Origin: Pholiota molesta
Lineage: Eukaryota; Basidiomycota; Agaricomycetes; Agaricales; Strophariaceae
Assembly (NCBI GenBank): GCA_014925825.1
Contig: JACGCK010000062.1
Location: forward strand, 1-64,000
DNA length: 64,000 bases
Direction of reading: 5' to 3'
Each line of letters starts with the position of its first letter. Position 1 is the stretch's first letter. A program made the translations under genes and the position numbers. This document shows, one piece after another, positions 47,862 through 58,358 of this stretch. The notes under the pieces were generated by a model that was not told the origin of the DNA, searched no databases, and worked only from the letters and a program-made list of their open reading frames with translations.

Positions 47862-49867
47862 TCAATGAGCTTCTGCGATAGACTGAACCAGTTGTGCAGC
47901 TTCTGGAGATCTAGGCTTGATCATGCACTTAAACGGAAGAGGATGGCTGCAGACATTGTTAGTAGGGAATATATCTGAGATCATAAAACAACATACACAA
48001 CCAAGGAGGAGCTGTACTTGATTTCCGCCTCGATGGGTTTACCATTCTCGTCGAGCGCTTTCGTAATTTCGAATGCTGAGAGGATAGAAGCCGTGGTAAG
48101 CCACAGAGTTGCCAGTGCCATAGACTTGCCAGGGCATTCCCTAAAATTTCATCAGAATATAAGTTAAGATAGAGTATGCGAGACCATACGTCCATACCTG
48201 CGACCGAACCCGAAAGCCATTGTAGAAGGCTCCCTGATTGCCAGATTCAGTCTTCCATCTTTCAAGAACCTCTCGGGCTCAAAGCGTCTGGGTTGGGGTA
48301 GTCCTCCTCGTTCCGCAACATCGCATAGGCATTGGCCAAGATGATAGAACCCTTCGGGATAAAGTAGCCGTTGTAAACGTCATCTTGGGTCAGTTGATGA
48401 GGAAAGGCTGAAATAATGTTAGATCAGCATGGCGTATAGATAAAGCTCGCTAGCTTACGGAATGGCGTAACAGGCTTCCATCTGTGAAACTTGCGATGAG
48501 CCGCAAGGACAGAATAGGATTAAAATAAAACGTACCGCAGGACTTCCTTGACAATAGCAGATATGTATGGCAGGTCAGCTTCATCGGTATATTCAGGTAG
48601 ACGTTTATTGCCAATAACAGAATCGAGTTCCTTTTGCGCCTTCGCTTGAACATCGGGGAATGACAACATCGCAAGGATGAGAGTATGAATAGCAGAAACA
48701 GCCGTATCCGAGCCCCCTTGCCGCCAGCATAAGCATGCGGTGCGATGAATGGAAACAGCTCACACACCGGCGAAGAACATTCCAGCAGTATCCCTAATAA
48801 TATCCTTCTGGCGCTGCGTGTCTGGCCCATCTTCAAGTTTTTCCAAAGCTTCAGATACAAATGATGGCTGCGCAGTCCCATTGGCCTGCGACGCACATCA
48901 GAACACCGGCCCAACGCGAGATCAGAATCAACGTACCAGATCCTTCACTGTTTCCCGGAAAGCCTCTATTCGGAATCTTTCCTGCAGTTCCTCCACTGCC
49001 TGGCTTTAGTTTGGAATCCAGCGCCAGGCATCCATTCCGGAATGTACTTGAGTGCTGGGATTGCGTCGACCAAGAAAAGCCCGGGAGTAGCGGACTCAGC
49101 CAGTCCCGTTATGGCATGTTCTGCCAGGCCGATAAAGGGATCGTTTTCGGGTTGGATGGTAATTCCGTAAGCCAGCGAAATTGTGATCCCGCCTACCATT
49201 CTGCGGTGGAAATATCAGAGAGAAATGATGTCGCGGAAATAAAGGCTCCTTACTCTCGAGTGATTTCCAAGCCTTTGGTTGGAGAGTGCAGAAGCTGAGC
49301 CAGCATACGTCTGACGAACATGGTCTCCCTAGGCCGGTGAAGAGTGGTCCCAGAGGAGTGGAAATGTCTAGTAAAGAGCTTGCGCCGTTCTTTCCATGCT
49401 TCGCCATACCCCATGGTCAAGAAGAGCCAGTTCCAGCCAACCCTATTATTTAAATCAATATGAGTAAGTGCATGCGAACAGAAGTTGCAGTCCTTTACAT
49501 TTCCAAAGCCATAACGCTGTGAGGACGACCCGAATAGATTGTAGCACGCTTCTCCAAAAGATCACTGGTAGCTTTGACGGAGTTTAGTACGATAAGGTCG
49601 ATTCCAGCCGCATTCAGGTGAAGAATATCCGAGTCTAACGTCAATTAGCGAGTGCTATGAAGTAGAACAAGCGCCACCAGACATACTGTATTTTCTTCCC
49701 CACTCTTCGTACGTCTCCCATTCAAAGCTGGTGGGGAGTTCTAGCACATTGCCAAGGAGAGGTAACTTTCTAGGGCCTGGTGGGAGGGGCAAACCAGAGC
49801 GATTGCGCTTACGAAGATATAGGAAAGCCACAAGGCCGAGTCCAAGAAGAGCAGATGTTGACAGCAT
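47862..49867 (-). pseudogene. Second cytochrome P450, two single-base frame breaks
   Basis: The layout is a full P450 (anchor LLGLGLVAFLYL; PPGPRKLPLLGN; YGEAWKERRK; I-helix GGSDTAVSAIHT; ExxR in VKEVLRWKP; heme loop FGFGRRECPGKSMA; end HPLPFKC). Exon borders are all good. The frame breaks at about 48986-48990, where WRN-C reads on to a stop although the next frame continues RFRIEAFRETVKDL, and at about 48278-48282, where DAL is followed by a stop although the next frame gives PERFLKDGR. Both fit loss of one base in a short A or T run. It is not a close copy of the intact P450 at 19.8-22.0 kb. It lies convergent to the FMO, as in a small metabolic cluster. Confidence 0.82.
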
Positions 49868-50978
49868 GTTGGAGAGATTTTCAGACTCTACTATAGCGAT
49901 ACGCGACCTCTATGGGTTGTAGCTATGCGAGTGGAATGAAGGGGAGGTCGTGAGTGTTACGCGCGGTATCATATTAAGTACAACCTGTGGGGAGCTGTGG
50001 ACCCTTAGAAAGGTAGAAGAGATCATGCTTCCACCAATTTGTTGATGCATTGATCTCCATCAGTTGGACGGCACGATGTCGAGATCGGCCTTGGCGCATC
50101 AGTCCACAATCGGAGAAAAGGACCCTGACATTTGGCAAAGGATAGATCCAGTCCGGACAACTTTAGACGATTGCGGCGATAGCCGCACGCAAAACGGACA
50201 GGAATAAGAAATTCTGCGCTGAAGCCTCGAAGGCCAAATCTGAATGCGGACAAAATTGGCGAATGGGCGCCAATATTAATTGGTAGGGGCCCAAAACTAA
50301 AAATTTGGAGCGCCGAGAGGCTGTATCCCAATTCGGACAAAGTTTCGAGATTTGGATATCTAGGCCGGACGCAGTCCGGACAAATTTTGGGAATTGGGTA
50401 CGGACAGAAAACCGAATATTCGACCATTTTGGGATCTGACCTTTGGCCAATTGCCAGGGTCTGAGAAAACACGTCCCTACAGGTCCCCTCTATGCAGGGT
50501 GTCGCATTTTTCTGAAGGGTTCCTATGTTCCTGGAGAGATATGTCACGAAAGAGACTTTGCTTTGAGAGCTGCACCGCTGCAGTTCAATGTCGCATCAAT
50601 TCGTCCAGAGCCACCGACTAGAACTGCTATCTTGTTCTATAAGTACCAATAATATTTATGTTTCTTCTCTAATGAAGGCTGAGTGAAGGCTGAGCGCTGA
50701 ATGATGAAGCGCCTCAAAATTGTACCTCGAGTCTCGACTTGAACGTGTGCTCAGAAGAATACGTTATCTAACCCCAGTCGGAACTGCTCATGATAGGTTC
50801 TGTTCAACAAATATTAAATACTTCATCCTGGGCTGCACGATGATCGGTCAAATATGTTACAGTGCCTATTCGTAAACCTCTGTCACTGAGTAAGTTCCTG
50901 AAATAAAAATAAAGGTGACGGACAGGCGACACAAACTATTTTTTCGTTCGAACTTGAGAGTAAAATTTCCGTCGGTCG
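49868..50978. other. Left flank of the 7.4-kb element, repeat-bearing
   Basis: No gene supported; the minus-strand frame at 50023-50547 is probably chance. Between about 50150 and 50410 the motif CGGACA recurs at least six times (50156, 50196, 50242, 50334, 50375, 50400), often as (a/t)(t/g)cggacaaa. CTCTGTCACT (50878-50887) is the inverse of AGTGACAGAG (51091-51100) inside the element. Confidence 0.45.
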
Positions 50979-50984
50979 AACGGT
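50979..50984. repeat. Target-site duplication AACGGT, left copy
   Basis: Directly abuts the left inverted repeat; identical to 58353-58358 after the right repeat. Confidence 0.7.
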
Positions 50985-51272
50985 ACGGTCGCCGACGAGT
51001 CTCAGCTTCGTTTCCAACTGCATTTGATCAATCGGTCGCCGACGAGTCTCAGCTTCGTTTCCAACTGCTTTTGATCAATGATGCATGATAAGTGACAGAG
51101 CCCACCGCGGTTCCCCGTCCCCCCTAAGTTCCTGACCTATAACATCTTAACATTTTCACAAAGAATGCTTAGTTGTTGAGGTCTTTTGTTAGCACTGCCG
51201 GCTGGGGTAATCGATGTCACCTAGATAGACACTCGTAGATAGCGCATCAAGCGCTCACAACTCTGTAGACTT
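50985..51272 (+). repeat. Left terminal inverted repeat with a 47-bp internal duplication
   Basis: The first 47-48 bp (50985-51032) are repeated immediately (51033-51079), differing at one base (ctgcA versus ctgcT). The second copy leads into gatcaatgat and agtgacagagccc, matching the right end. Degenerate similarity to the right end continues to about 51272. Confidence 0.8.
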
Positions 51273-51537
51273 GAATACTGGATAACTATTACACAAAGCA
51301 ATGTACAAGATGGCCGTTTCCATCCATTGAAAGCTGATATGATTGTGTTGTCATTAGCGAGAAGTATCTCCGAAGGGCTTTTCCCGGGCATTCTGTAGAG
51401 TTCTGCATATATTGGAAATTACTGATAGGCTATGTTTTTTCTGCTGCATTCTGGCTCATTCTATGACACGATGCACTGTGAAACTGGTATATAATCTCAA
51501 TATCATACGTATGAAAGGTGTTCTCATTGCGCGTTCC

Positions 51538-53126
51538 ATGCCGAATCCCAAAGGAAAGAATCAGTATGCCAATTGCCGTGAGTCCATCTTGTCTTGCCCG
51601 TAGTAGGATAATAAACTCACTGTATTATTTGGAATAGCTGATGCTGACGATGAGGCCGTAGCAAAGGCACTCGTCGAATACCATAGGCAAGGGGTTGTAA
51701 AGGTGCCTGAGATCTTAGGACTCTTGAAAGCGGAACTAGGCGTCGACATGAGGTATGCAGAAAGTTTGAGCATCAAGTTCAGGTTCCTTCCTCACTTACA
51801 CAACTTTGCGCTTCCAGCCGCAGCACATTGTTCCGACGAAAGAGCCAATTGGGACTACAAGGTGCCAGTGCCACTACCCGCGACCTCCCAGAGACAATCA
51901 AGCGCCAACTCGTTCTCGATGAACTGCGCGAAGATCCCTTGAATCGCATGGGTCCGCGCATGCTCCGAGAGGCCATCCTTCATCGTACAGGCGTCCACTT
52001 GACGAGGTGAGTACGAACATGATGTATACATTATTTATTGTTCGCTGATTTACCTGATCATAGGGATTATGTTAGTGACGAAATGCGACTCCACGAGCCG
52101 GACGGATTTGTCCATCGCGCACCAACAGCAAAGATCCTAAAGCGCGTACCATTGGAAGCTGACGGACCTAACCACGAATGGAGTGCAGATGGGCATGACA
52201 AGCTGTCGTCGATTGGATTCCCTATCTGGGGGGTGAGGGATAAGTGGGCGAGCCTATGGTTACTCTTGAAGACAGTCCCAAACAACCGACTGAAGATGGC
52301 CATTGCATATCTTTATCTACAGCTCGTGTATGAAATTGGAGGTGAGTTCGTTCATACTTTGTCAAAATTACAGTGTAATTAAAATCTTGACCAGGAATGC
52401 CTATTCAAAGTACTACAGATTGTGGCTCTGAAACAACACGCATGTTCGCTTTGGCGGATGCGTTAAGGTAAGCTTTTTCTATAGCTTTCAATGACACCAT
52501 CTAAATAGTAATTAATACCTTGGTCTTTGGCTCAACAGAGCTGCATTCTCAGACTTACCCACTGATGGAGATCGACCTGCACATCGTTTCTTGCGTAGCG
52601 TCCATAACATCACCATTGAACGGGGCTGGTACCGGCTGCGCGTTTCGTGGGGAGATAACATCAAGGTCACTTATCAAAGTGGCGCGCACCTCTATAACCC
52701 GCTGAATCCAATTCAATAGTGAGTACATTGATTTTTTCATTGCAGCATAGATTAATTATAAGTATTCTCAGCGACCTGCATCAATGGCTCTGGCCAAAGT
52801 TTGTTCAACAAGAGCTGGACAGCTTCCGCGATCGTATGAATAACCATGCTGTACGTTCCGACAGGCACAAGCACCTTCCTTCCGGTGTTTCTCCAAGAGT
52901 CGCATATGCACTTTATAGTAATTATGACGGTCGGCAATGCCTTATTCCTGTTGATCGTGAAGTTGTTAAAGCAATGATGGACGAAATCGGCGAAGACGTG
53001 ATTCGGTTTGTCTCTCGTGAGTACGAAGCGCGAGCAGAAGCGGCTTTTTCGACACTGGGGGTCTCAAAACTAACGAAGGCAAATATCTGGCAAATTTTTG
53101 TTGATATGATACCACTTATGTCTTAA
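51538..53126 (+). CDS. DDE integrase/transposase of the inverted-repeat element
   Basis: Seven exons (51538-51577, 51638-51752, 51818-52006, 52064-52341, 52395-52467, 52539-52718, 52772-53126) total 1230 nt, 409 residues with no internal stop. The N-terminal helical region contains RRKSQLGLQGAS. The catalytic core follows: first Asp in EWSADGHDKLSSIGFPIWG, second Asp in TTDCGSETTRM, Glu in VHNITIERGW, with 42 residues between the second Asp and the Glu. A C-terminal helical domain begins at DLHQWLWPKFVQQELDSFRD. This is the fungal integrase-core family found in many basidiomycete genomes. All catalytic residues are present, so it may be active. It probably cuts and joins the ends of the surrounding element. 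Confidence 0.88.
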
Positions 53127-53330
53127 CACTTGTAATATACATTTGGTGATATCTATGATTGTGTTTTACGGCGCTATCTTGTACTCCATCTTTATTGATA
53201 AGTAACTTTTGAATAATGTGATGCGAGACGGAATAGGGTCCAGTGTGTAGGTTATGCGAAAAAAAGGCATGCAGACACCAGAAAGCAAAGGAAATAAGTA
53301 TGATGGATGAAGGATGATGACCGAACGTCT
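53127..53330. other. 3' flank of the integrase gene
   Basis: AT-rich; likely contains its terminator. No gene seen. Confidence 0.4.
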
Positions 53331-53379
53331 AGACGCCGTTCCAACCGTATCCTGTATGTTGGCAAGCTCATTGGTGGCT

Positions 53380-54440
53380 CTTGCTCGCGGCGGCTTGACA
53401 GGACGGTGACGGCGGGCGGCTGCGAGCCCTCGACGGCGGTGGATGCATCAAGTTTGAGGAGACGGTGGCCATGACCAAGCTCGATGGGCCAAGATGGCGG
53501 CTCTTGCTCGCGGCGGCTTGGCATGTGTGGGAGGCGCCGGCGTCCGAGGGCGATAAGAGCCGGCAGGTGTTGAGGAGAGCGGGGATGGGTGGGCGCAGGC
53601 GTCCGCGGGTGGTAAGCGGCGAGTTCGTGCCCGTTGCAGTCCTCTCGCCTGCATCCTTGCTCGTCTGCGCCCGCCGCCTTCGGCCTTTGATCGCCAACCA
53701 CACCCAATCGCCGTCGTCCTTCGCAGCAACAGCGACATCCGTCGTGCCTAGCCACCCCCCGTGGCGATCCGTGCGTGATCCGTGCGCGAGCGGGCGTGGA
53801 TCCCAATGGATACGCGCCGCTGCCCCGCTGACGAGATCTCCAGGAAGAACGACCTGCACGAGAATCGGGGCAGACGCCGAGGCGAGCCCACGTCTGACCT
53901 CCGGCTGACGGGCTCCGTTGCTAGCGCGCACAATCGATGTCGAAAATTGTCGTCGTGGGCGGGGTTTGTGCGATGCCGCCGTGTCGGCGCGAGGTGCGAG
54001 GTTGTGGGAAATGAGGTCGTCGTCGTGGGTGGTGGTAAGCGGCAAGAGGCCGTTCGTGCCGCATGACGGATGAACGCGCAGCTACATGAGGTAGTCGGAG
54101 GTGTATGGCCGGTACGCGTTGTACATGGGTGCGCTTGTTGGTGTGTACTCCGTAGTGTCGCCGAAAACTCCCAAGGAGCTCAGATGGAGTAGTAGTGTTG
54201 CGGAACGAGTCAAAGTCCTCGTTGAACTCGGACATCTGACAGGACGGTGGTGGCTGCGAGCCCTCGGTGGCAGCGGGTCCGTCAAGTTCGGCGGTGACGG
54301 CGGCCATGAGCAAGCTCGATGGGCCACGATGGCAGAACGGTGACGGCGGGCGGCTGTGAGCCCTCAACAGCGGCTTCGATGGCCCAACGGCGGCGGCGGC
54401 TCCAAGCAAGTGACCAACGCCCTCCTAGCAGCTGGGCTCT
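53380..54440. repeat. GC-rich imperfect repeat block inside the element
   Basis: A block far more GC-rich than its surroundings. A unit of about 100 bp (gacaggacggtgacggcggg ... gccctcgacggcggt ... caagctcgatgggcc) occurs at about 53394-53493, again at 54237-54331 and partly at 54330-54390. The phrase gcggctcttgctcgcggcgg also recurs within 53373-53517. Long open frames on both strands result from base composition; none has splice or family support. Confidence 0.65.
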
Positions 54441-55310
54441 TCGTTTAGAAGCCCAGCACAGCACAAGTCTCGATTGAACTTGTGCTGCTTGCCCAAGGGC
54501 GCCATGTTGCGACTTGCGGTGGGCTGCCGTGTGTGTTCAAGAGGGCAAGTGCTTAGCGCTTAGCGCTTGCTGCCAGCGTCACATCCATCACGTGTGACGG
54601 TGTGATATGTCACCTACCTCTTCAAACTATAACCCATCCTGTGGCCCGAGGGATGTACGGCTAAGGTTCAAATGGCGCATATATATATTTATATTGCTTA
54701 TATCTATCTAATTCTAGACTTTGGCATTCTTCTGACCAGAATTGGTGGCAGCAGAGCACCATAGTTATTTGCTCTGCATGCCTTAGGTCGTACACAAATA
54801 AGAGTCAACAATAGATACTCCGAGTGTGAGTTCGATATCTTCGCTCAACTCTTGCTTTGCTCTCGCTTGTTTCTCGCAGTATTCATTACACTGTATGGCC
54901 CTAATAGATACTTCTAACGCATTTGAATTGTCCCAAGTAATATAAACAGCTAAACACCGGTATTTAAGTCTGCAGGCACCCTCAATGAGCAGTGAGCACC
55001 TTTTGTCCGATGACTGAAGGATATCAAACGAAGACGGGGCATAGTTCAGATATTTCCAAATAAAAATAAAATATATATATTGAAGTGAATTGGAACATAG
55101 CTACATTTGCGCTATGCGGATAAGGAAATTTAGAGGTTGGTTGATTAAAAAATAACTTAAACATGGTATCTGGAGAAAAGAACTCAAAAGGAAGGACGAA
55201 TATTCAACTTGATGGGCATAAATAAAGGAGTGAGTTTTATAAAGGAGTGACAGGTATTTAATTGAAATGAAATTAAGGAGACGATTGTACTCAAAATTTA
55301 AACGGCACCT
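54441..55310. other. Spacer downstream of the alpha-kinase gene
   Basis: No gene seen. From 54590 to about 54740 a segment beginning tgtgacggtgtgatatgtca and ending tctgacca, followed by tggtggcagcagagcacc, resembles a solo LTR end with a primer-binding-like site. Weak. Confidence 0.35.
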
Positions 55311-57800
55311 TCAGAACCCAATTCGGAGAGGGTGGTTCTTTGTTTTAGCATGCCCTGAATTGTGATCCAAGTCTTTCTTCGCACTGGGATCGAAATCAGA
55401 CTCAGTATCGGAATTAGAGTCGAAGTTCAAGGATTTCAGATCCCCGAGCTCGAGAATTTCACAATAGAAATTGCATTCATGTCGAGACATGAAGGCTTCG
55501 ATTTGTTTGCGACCCCCGTCCCAGTGTCCGGATGACTTGTCCCTGTGATTAAAGATATGCTAAGAATTCAATTTAGTGGGATTCAACAGATGCACGTACT
55601 TTGTATGAGCCTGCGGATCAAATAACACAACTTCTCTGCGATGCATGATTCTTCCTGGGAACACAAGACCTAAGAACGAAATGTGAGGCACATAGAGACT
55701 GGAGTCAAATAGACGAAGCAGTCCACACCTTGAATATCACTGAATAGCACCTCACCATGACTATGAATCAGAGTAGCGTGTAGAAACGCATTGACAACTG
55801 CTCCAACGCCATCTTTATGGTTGCAGATCTCTTTGTTTCCGCAGAATTTCACTTCCTTGTTGAGTGCGTTGTCGATCGGCAGAAGAGGCGTGGCGAGGAA
55901 ATGAGAGAAGAAAAGGTTTGCATCTTCATCTGCATCTTGGCCATACTTCTTTAATGGCTTGACAAGCTCGCCAACGAAGGCCTCATTGACGTTCCAATTC
56001 ATATCTAGATAAAATTAGAGTGAATTAGCCATTTCTTTATTAGAGAACATTGACTTACCTGGGAATTGGAGTGGCACTCCGTACTCATAGATACGTTCAT
56101 AGAAAATATCCATGAAGTATTGTCCAAGAACAAGTAGCTTCAATTCCTTTAAAAGGTCGTTCTGATTTGAAATCTCAACTGCGAATTGAGGCCTACACTG
56201 GAATAAAGCATAGTCTGTGTCGTTGATACGGCCCTAGGATGCAGAAAAAAAATTAACAGACAGCTGGCACAAATTGGCAAATCGGACTTACACGAAAGGC
56301 ATATTTTCCAAAGCCCTTTGAGAGGTAACCTCCAGCTGGTTTGCCGCCCTTTATGAACTTTTGCCAACCATCGACAACTTCAATGGCTTCAATGGCGGTG
56401 CGCTTCTTGAGCGTAGTGACTCCGGTATTGTCAATGTGGTATTCAGTCCGACGAAATTCAAATGTTTCGTATTTGAACTCGAGAGATTCATCCGTCACTG
56501 TCTTCATGGAGCGGAATGCGCTCTGAAATTGCGGCACTGCCGAGCGGGTAGGCTGACTCGATGCACCAAGCATTTCTGAACTTTGGAATTAGCATCCATA
56601 TAAATTTGATTTAACTTGTAGTATGAACTTACCCTGCTGAGGCTGAGATCCACGTCTACGCTTTGAAAGTGGTGGAGTTGTGGGCGCAGATTTTGCCCGA
56701 CGCTTCGAAGTGCCTTTAAGTGAAGCACCTTTGAAAATATCGGGAGACGAGTCAGAATTGTCGGCGTCGTCATCCTAAGATTTCACAAGATAAATTATTT
56801 AAGTACACCATGGTGAATCAAGTTGTATGTACACACCTTCTCAAAGACAGTGATACGGAGGGTCACCTTCGCTTCCTTCTCAGCCTTGCCAGTAAGAAGG
56901 TCAAGCTCTTTGAGCTGGCCAAAGAGCTCCTCAATAGTATGGTCTGCAAGCTCGAAGTCATCGATGCTATGGTGTGAGCTGCTTCCTTGCACAATACTAA
57001 AGTGACCTCTAAACCATGCCAGAGAATCAGTTAAAGATGTGAACCAAATTATAAAAAGAAACTTACCGATTGAAAATCAATTGAGGCTTTGTAATGCCGT
57101 TCGGTATCATCGAGTACTTCCTCTGCGCATTACAGAGAAGACTTTGTAATGCCGATCCAGCGTTCTCGGTATACTTGAACTTGTCGCAGAATGGATCCAT
57201 CTGAACCTGTAGGAAACAATGAATCATAAGCATTGTAACAAGCTGTAAATGAGACATAACATACTCGCTTTGATTTCCCCCCAGTGCGTGGCCAGTACCA
57301 AAGGCCGGCGTCGAGTTTGACAAAACCTGGCTTGGCAGAACGTCGCAAGGAATCCATCCTGTCTTTCTCGGCTTGGAGTGCAAGCGGCTTCTTCTGGTGG
57401 AGGCGACTGTTGCTAGCCTCTTTCTCCTTCGCATCGGCAGCATGCCCAATGCTCAATGCTAGGGTTTGAGGATTTTGAACGACGCGAGGATCTGGAATAG
57501 AATGTTGAATCAGTTACATGGTATTAAATGTGAAGTCAACTACTTGCCTTTCCTACAAGCTCCGCAGAATTGTTCATCGAGGAACTGGTAGATGGCCCCA
57601 CATCCTTGACAATTCTTTTCAGACTGGGGGTATAAAATGTTAGAGTAAGCTTTTTGTGAGGCTAAGTCAAGCAAACTGGAACGTACATTGATTCTCAGCC
57701 ATTCGGACGCCGGACTCTTGGATTTCTTGAAGCACTTCGCACATGGAACTGAAGGCGACAGAGCTGGAAAATCGATGGAGCAACCAGAGCATTGGACCAT
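55311..57800 (-). CDS. Alpha-type protein kinase with two N-terminal zinc ribbons
   Basis: Eleven exons (57800-57687, 57623-57548, 57491-57265, 57206-57067, 57008-56837, 56774-56633, 56575-56292, 56233-56059, 56004-55729, 55669-55600, 55542-55311) total 1908 nt, 635 residues. Two CxxC...CxxC ribbons come first (CSGC...CAKC and CQGC...CGAC), then a basic helix, a disordered linker with SKRRR, and the alpha-kinase domain from about residue 310: KGFGKYAFR, LKKYGQDADEDANLFFSHFL, HSHGEVLFSDIQG, VVLFDPQAHT, HWDGG and the terminal zinc-binding HECNFYC. Alpha-kinases (myosin heavy-chain/eEF2 kinase type) phosphorylate Ser/Thr, often in helices. Intron 2 is GC-AG. Being intact and inside the mobile element makes it cargo or an active partner. 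Confidence 0.88.
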
Positions 57801-58108
57801 AGTAGCAACGATGAATTTAGACTCGAAGTAGGAAGTTCAGGGAGTGGATTTTTGTTTTGGGTGCTATGTCTAATGTCTTGCCACCAACAATTTATATGCT
57901 AGCTCTCAGAAATTCATGGAAATTCATCGAAAAAACAAACAGAAACCATTTGAGAGACGATTCAATTTCCAATTTATTCAGAACACTACAGAACACTCGG
58001 GAAATACTCTTCGGAGATACAGATATTATACTCGCTAACCAGCAAACTTGCAACAATATACTGCCTTCATGATATTGGATTTCAAACATTCTTCTGCAAA
58101 GCCATTCT
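57801..58108. other. Upstream region of the alpha-kinase gene
   Basis: AT-rich, no gene. Holds the kinase promoter between the ATG and the right inverted repeat. Confidence 0.45.
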
Positions 58109-58352
58109 ACGTGTAACTCTACGAAATTACAAGCGCTTGTCGCAAATTCCGAGCGTCTATTTTGTTGACGTTGAGTCGTTGACTGGCTTAGCCGGCAGCG
58201 TGAATGAAAGACCTAGACAAATGAACATTCTCACAGATATGTTGCGTGTGTCGCACAGACTAAAATTAGCACGGCTAGTGTCAAGTGGGGCTCTGTCATT
58301 TATCATTGATCAAAAGCAGTTGGAAACGAAGCTGAGACTCGTCGGCGACCGT
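58109..58352 (-). repeat. Right terminal inverted repeat
   Basis: The reverse complement starts ACGGTCGCCGACGAGTCTCA at 58352 and continues through gatcaatgat and tgacagagcccc, then degenerate similarity to about 58109. Unlike the left end it has no 47-bp duplication. Confidence 0.8.
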
Positions 58353-58358
58353 AACGGT
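58353..58358. repeat. Target-site duplication AACGGT, right copy
   Basis: Identical to 50979-50984. Confidence 0.7.

Larger units (their letters stand above)
50985..58352. mobile_element. 7.37-kb inverted-repeat element carrying a DDE integrase and an alpha-kinase
   Basis: The ends read ACGGTCGCCGACGAGTCTCA (left) and its reverse complement (right). About 50 bp are near-identical and, past an indel, similarity continues for about 240 bp: aggtctttt...ctgccggct at 51178-51203 mirrors 58190-58215, and gcgcatcaagcgctc at 51243 mirrors 58130-58150. A perfect 6-bp duplication (AACGGT) flanks it. Inside lie two intact convergent genes, the integrase (+, 51538-53126) and the alpha-kinase (-, 57800-55311), with a GC-rich repeat block between them. 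The start codons are 553 and 552 bp from the two ends. Retroviral-type integrases make 4-6-bp duplications, which fits. Ginger or Polinton-like relatives are the nearest known comparison; no polymerase or capsid gene is present. Confidence 0.85.

Noticed and set aside
50023..50547. 174-residue minus-strand frame
   Set aside because: Composition follows the CGGACA repeats; no domain, no splice partners.
53252..54045. Long minus-strand frames of 184 and 225 residues
   Set aside because: They arise from the GC-rich repeat block, overlap each other in different frames and contain only low-complexity sequence.
50985..58352. KDZ or hAT superfamily assignment of the large element
   Set aside because: Those make 8-bp duplications and encode different transposases; here the duplication is 6 bp and the enzyme is an integrase-core type.
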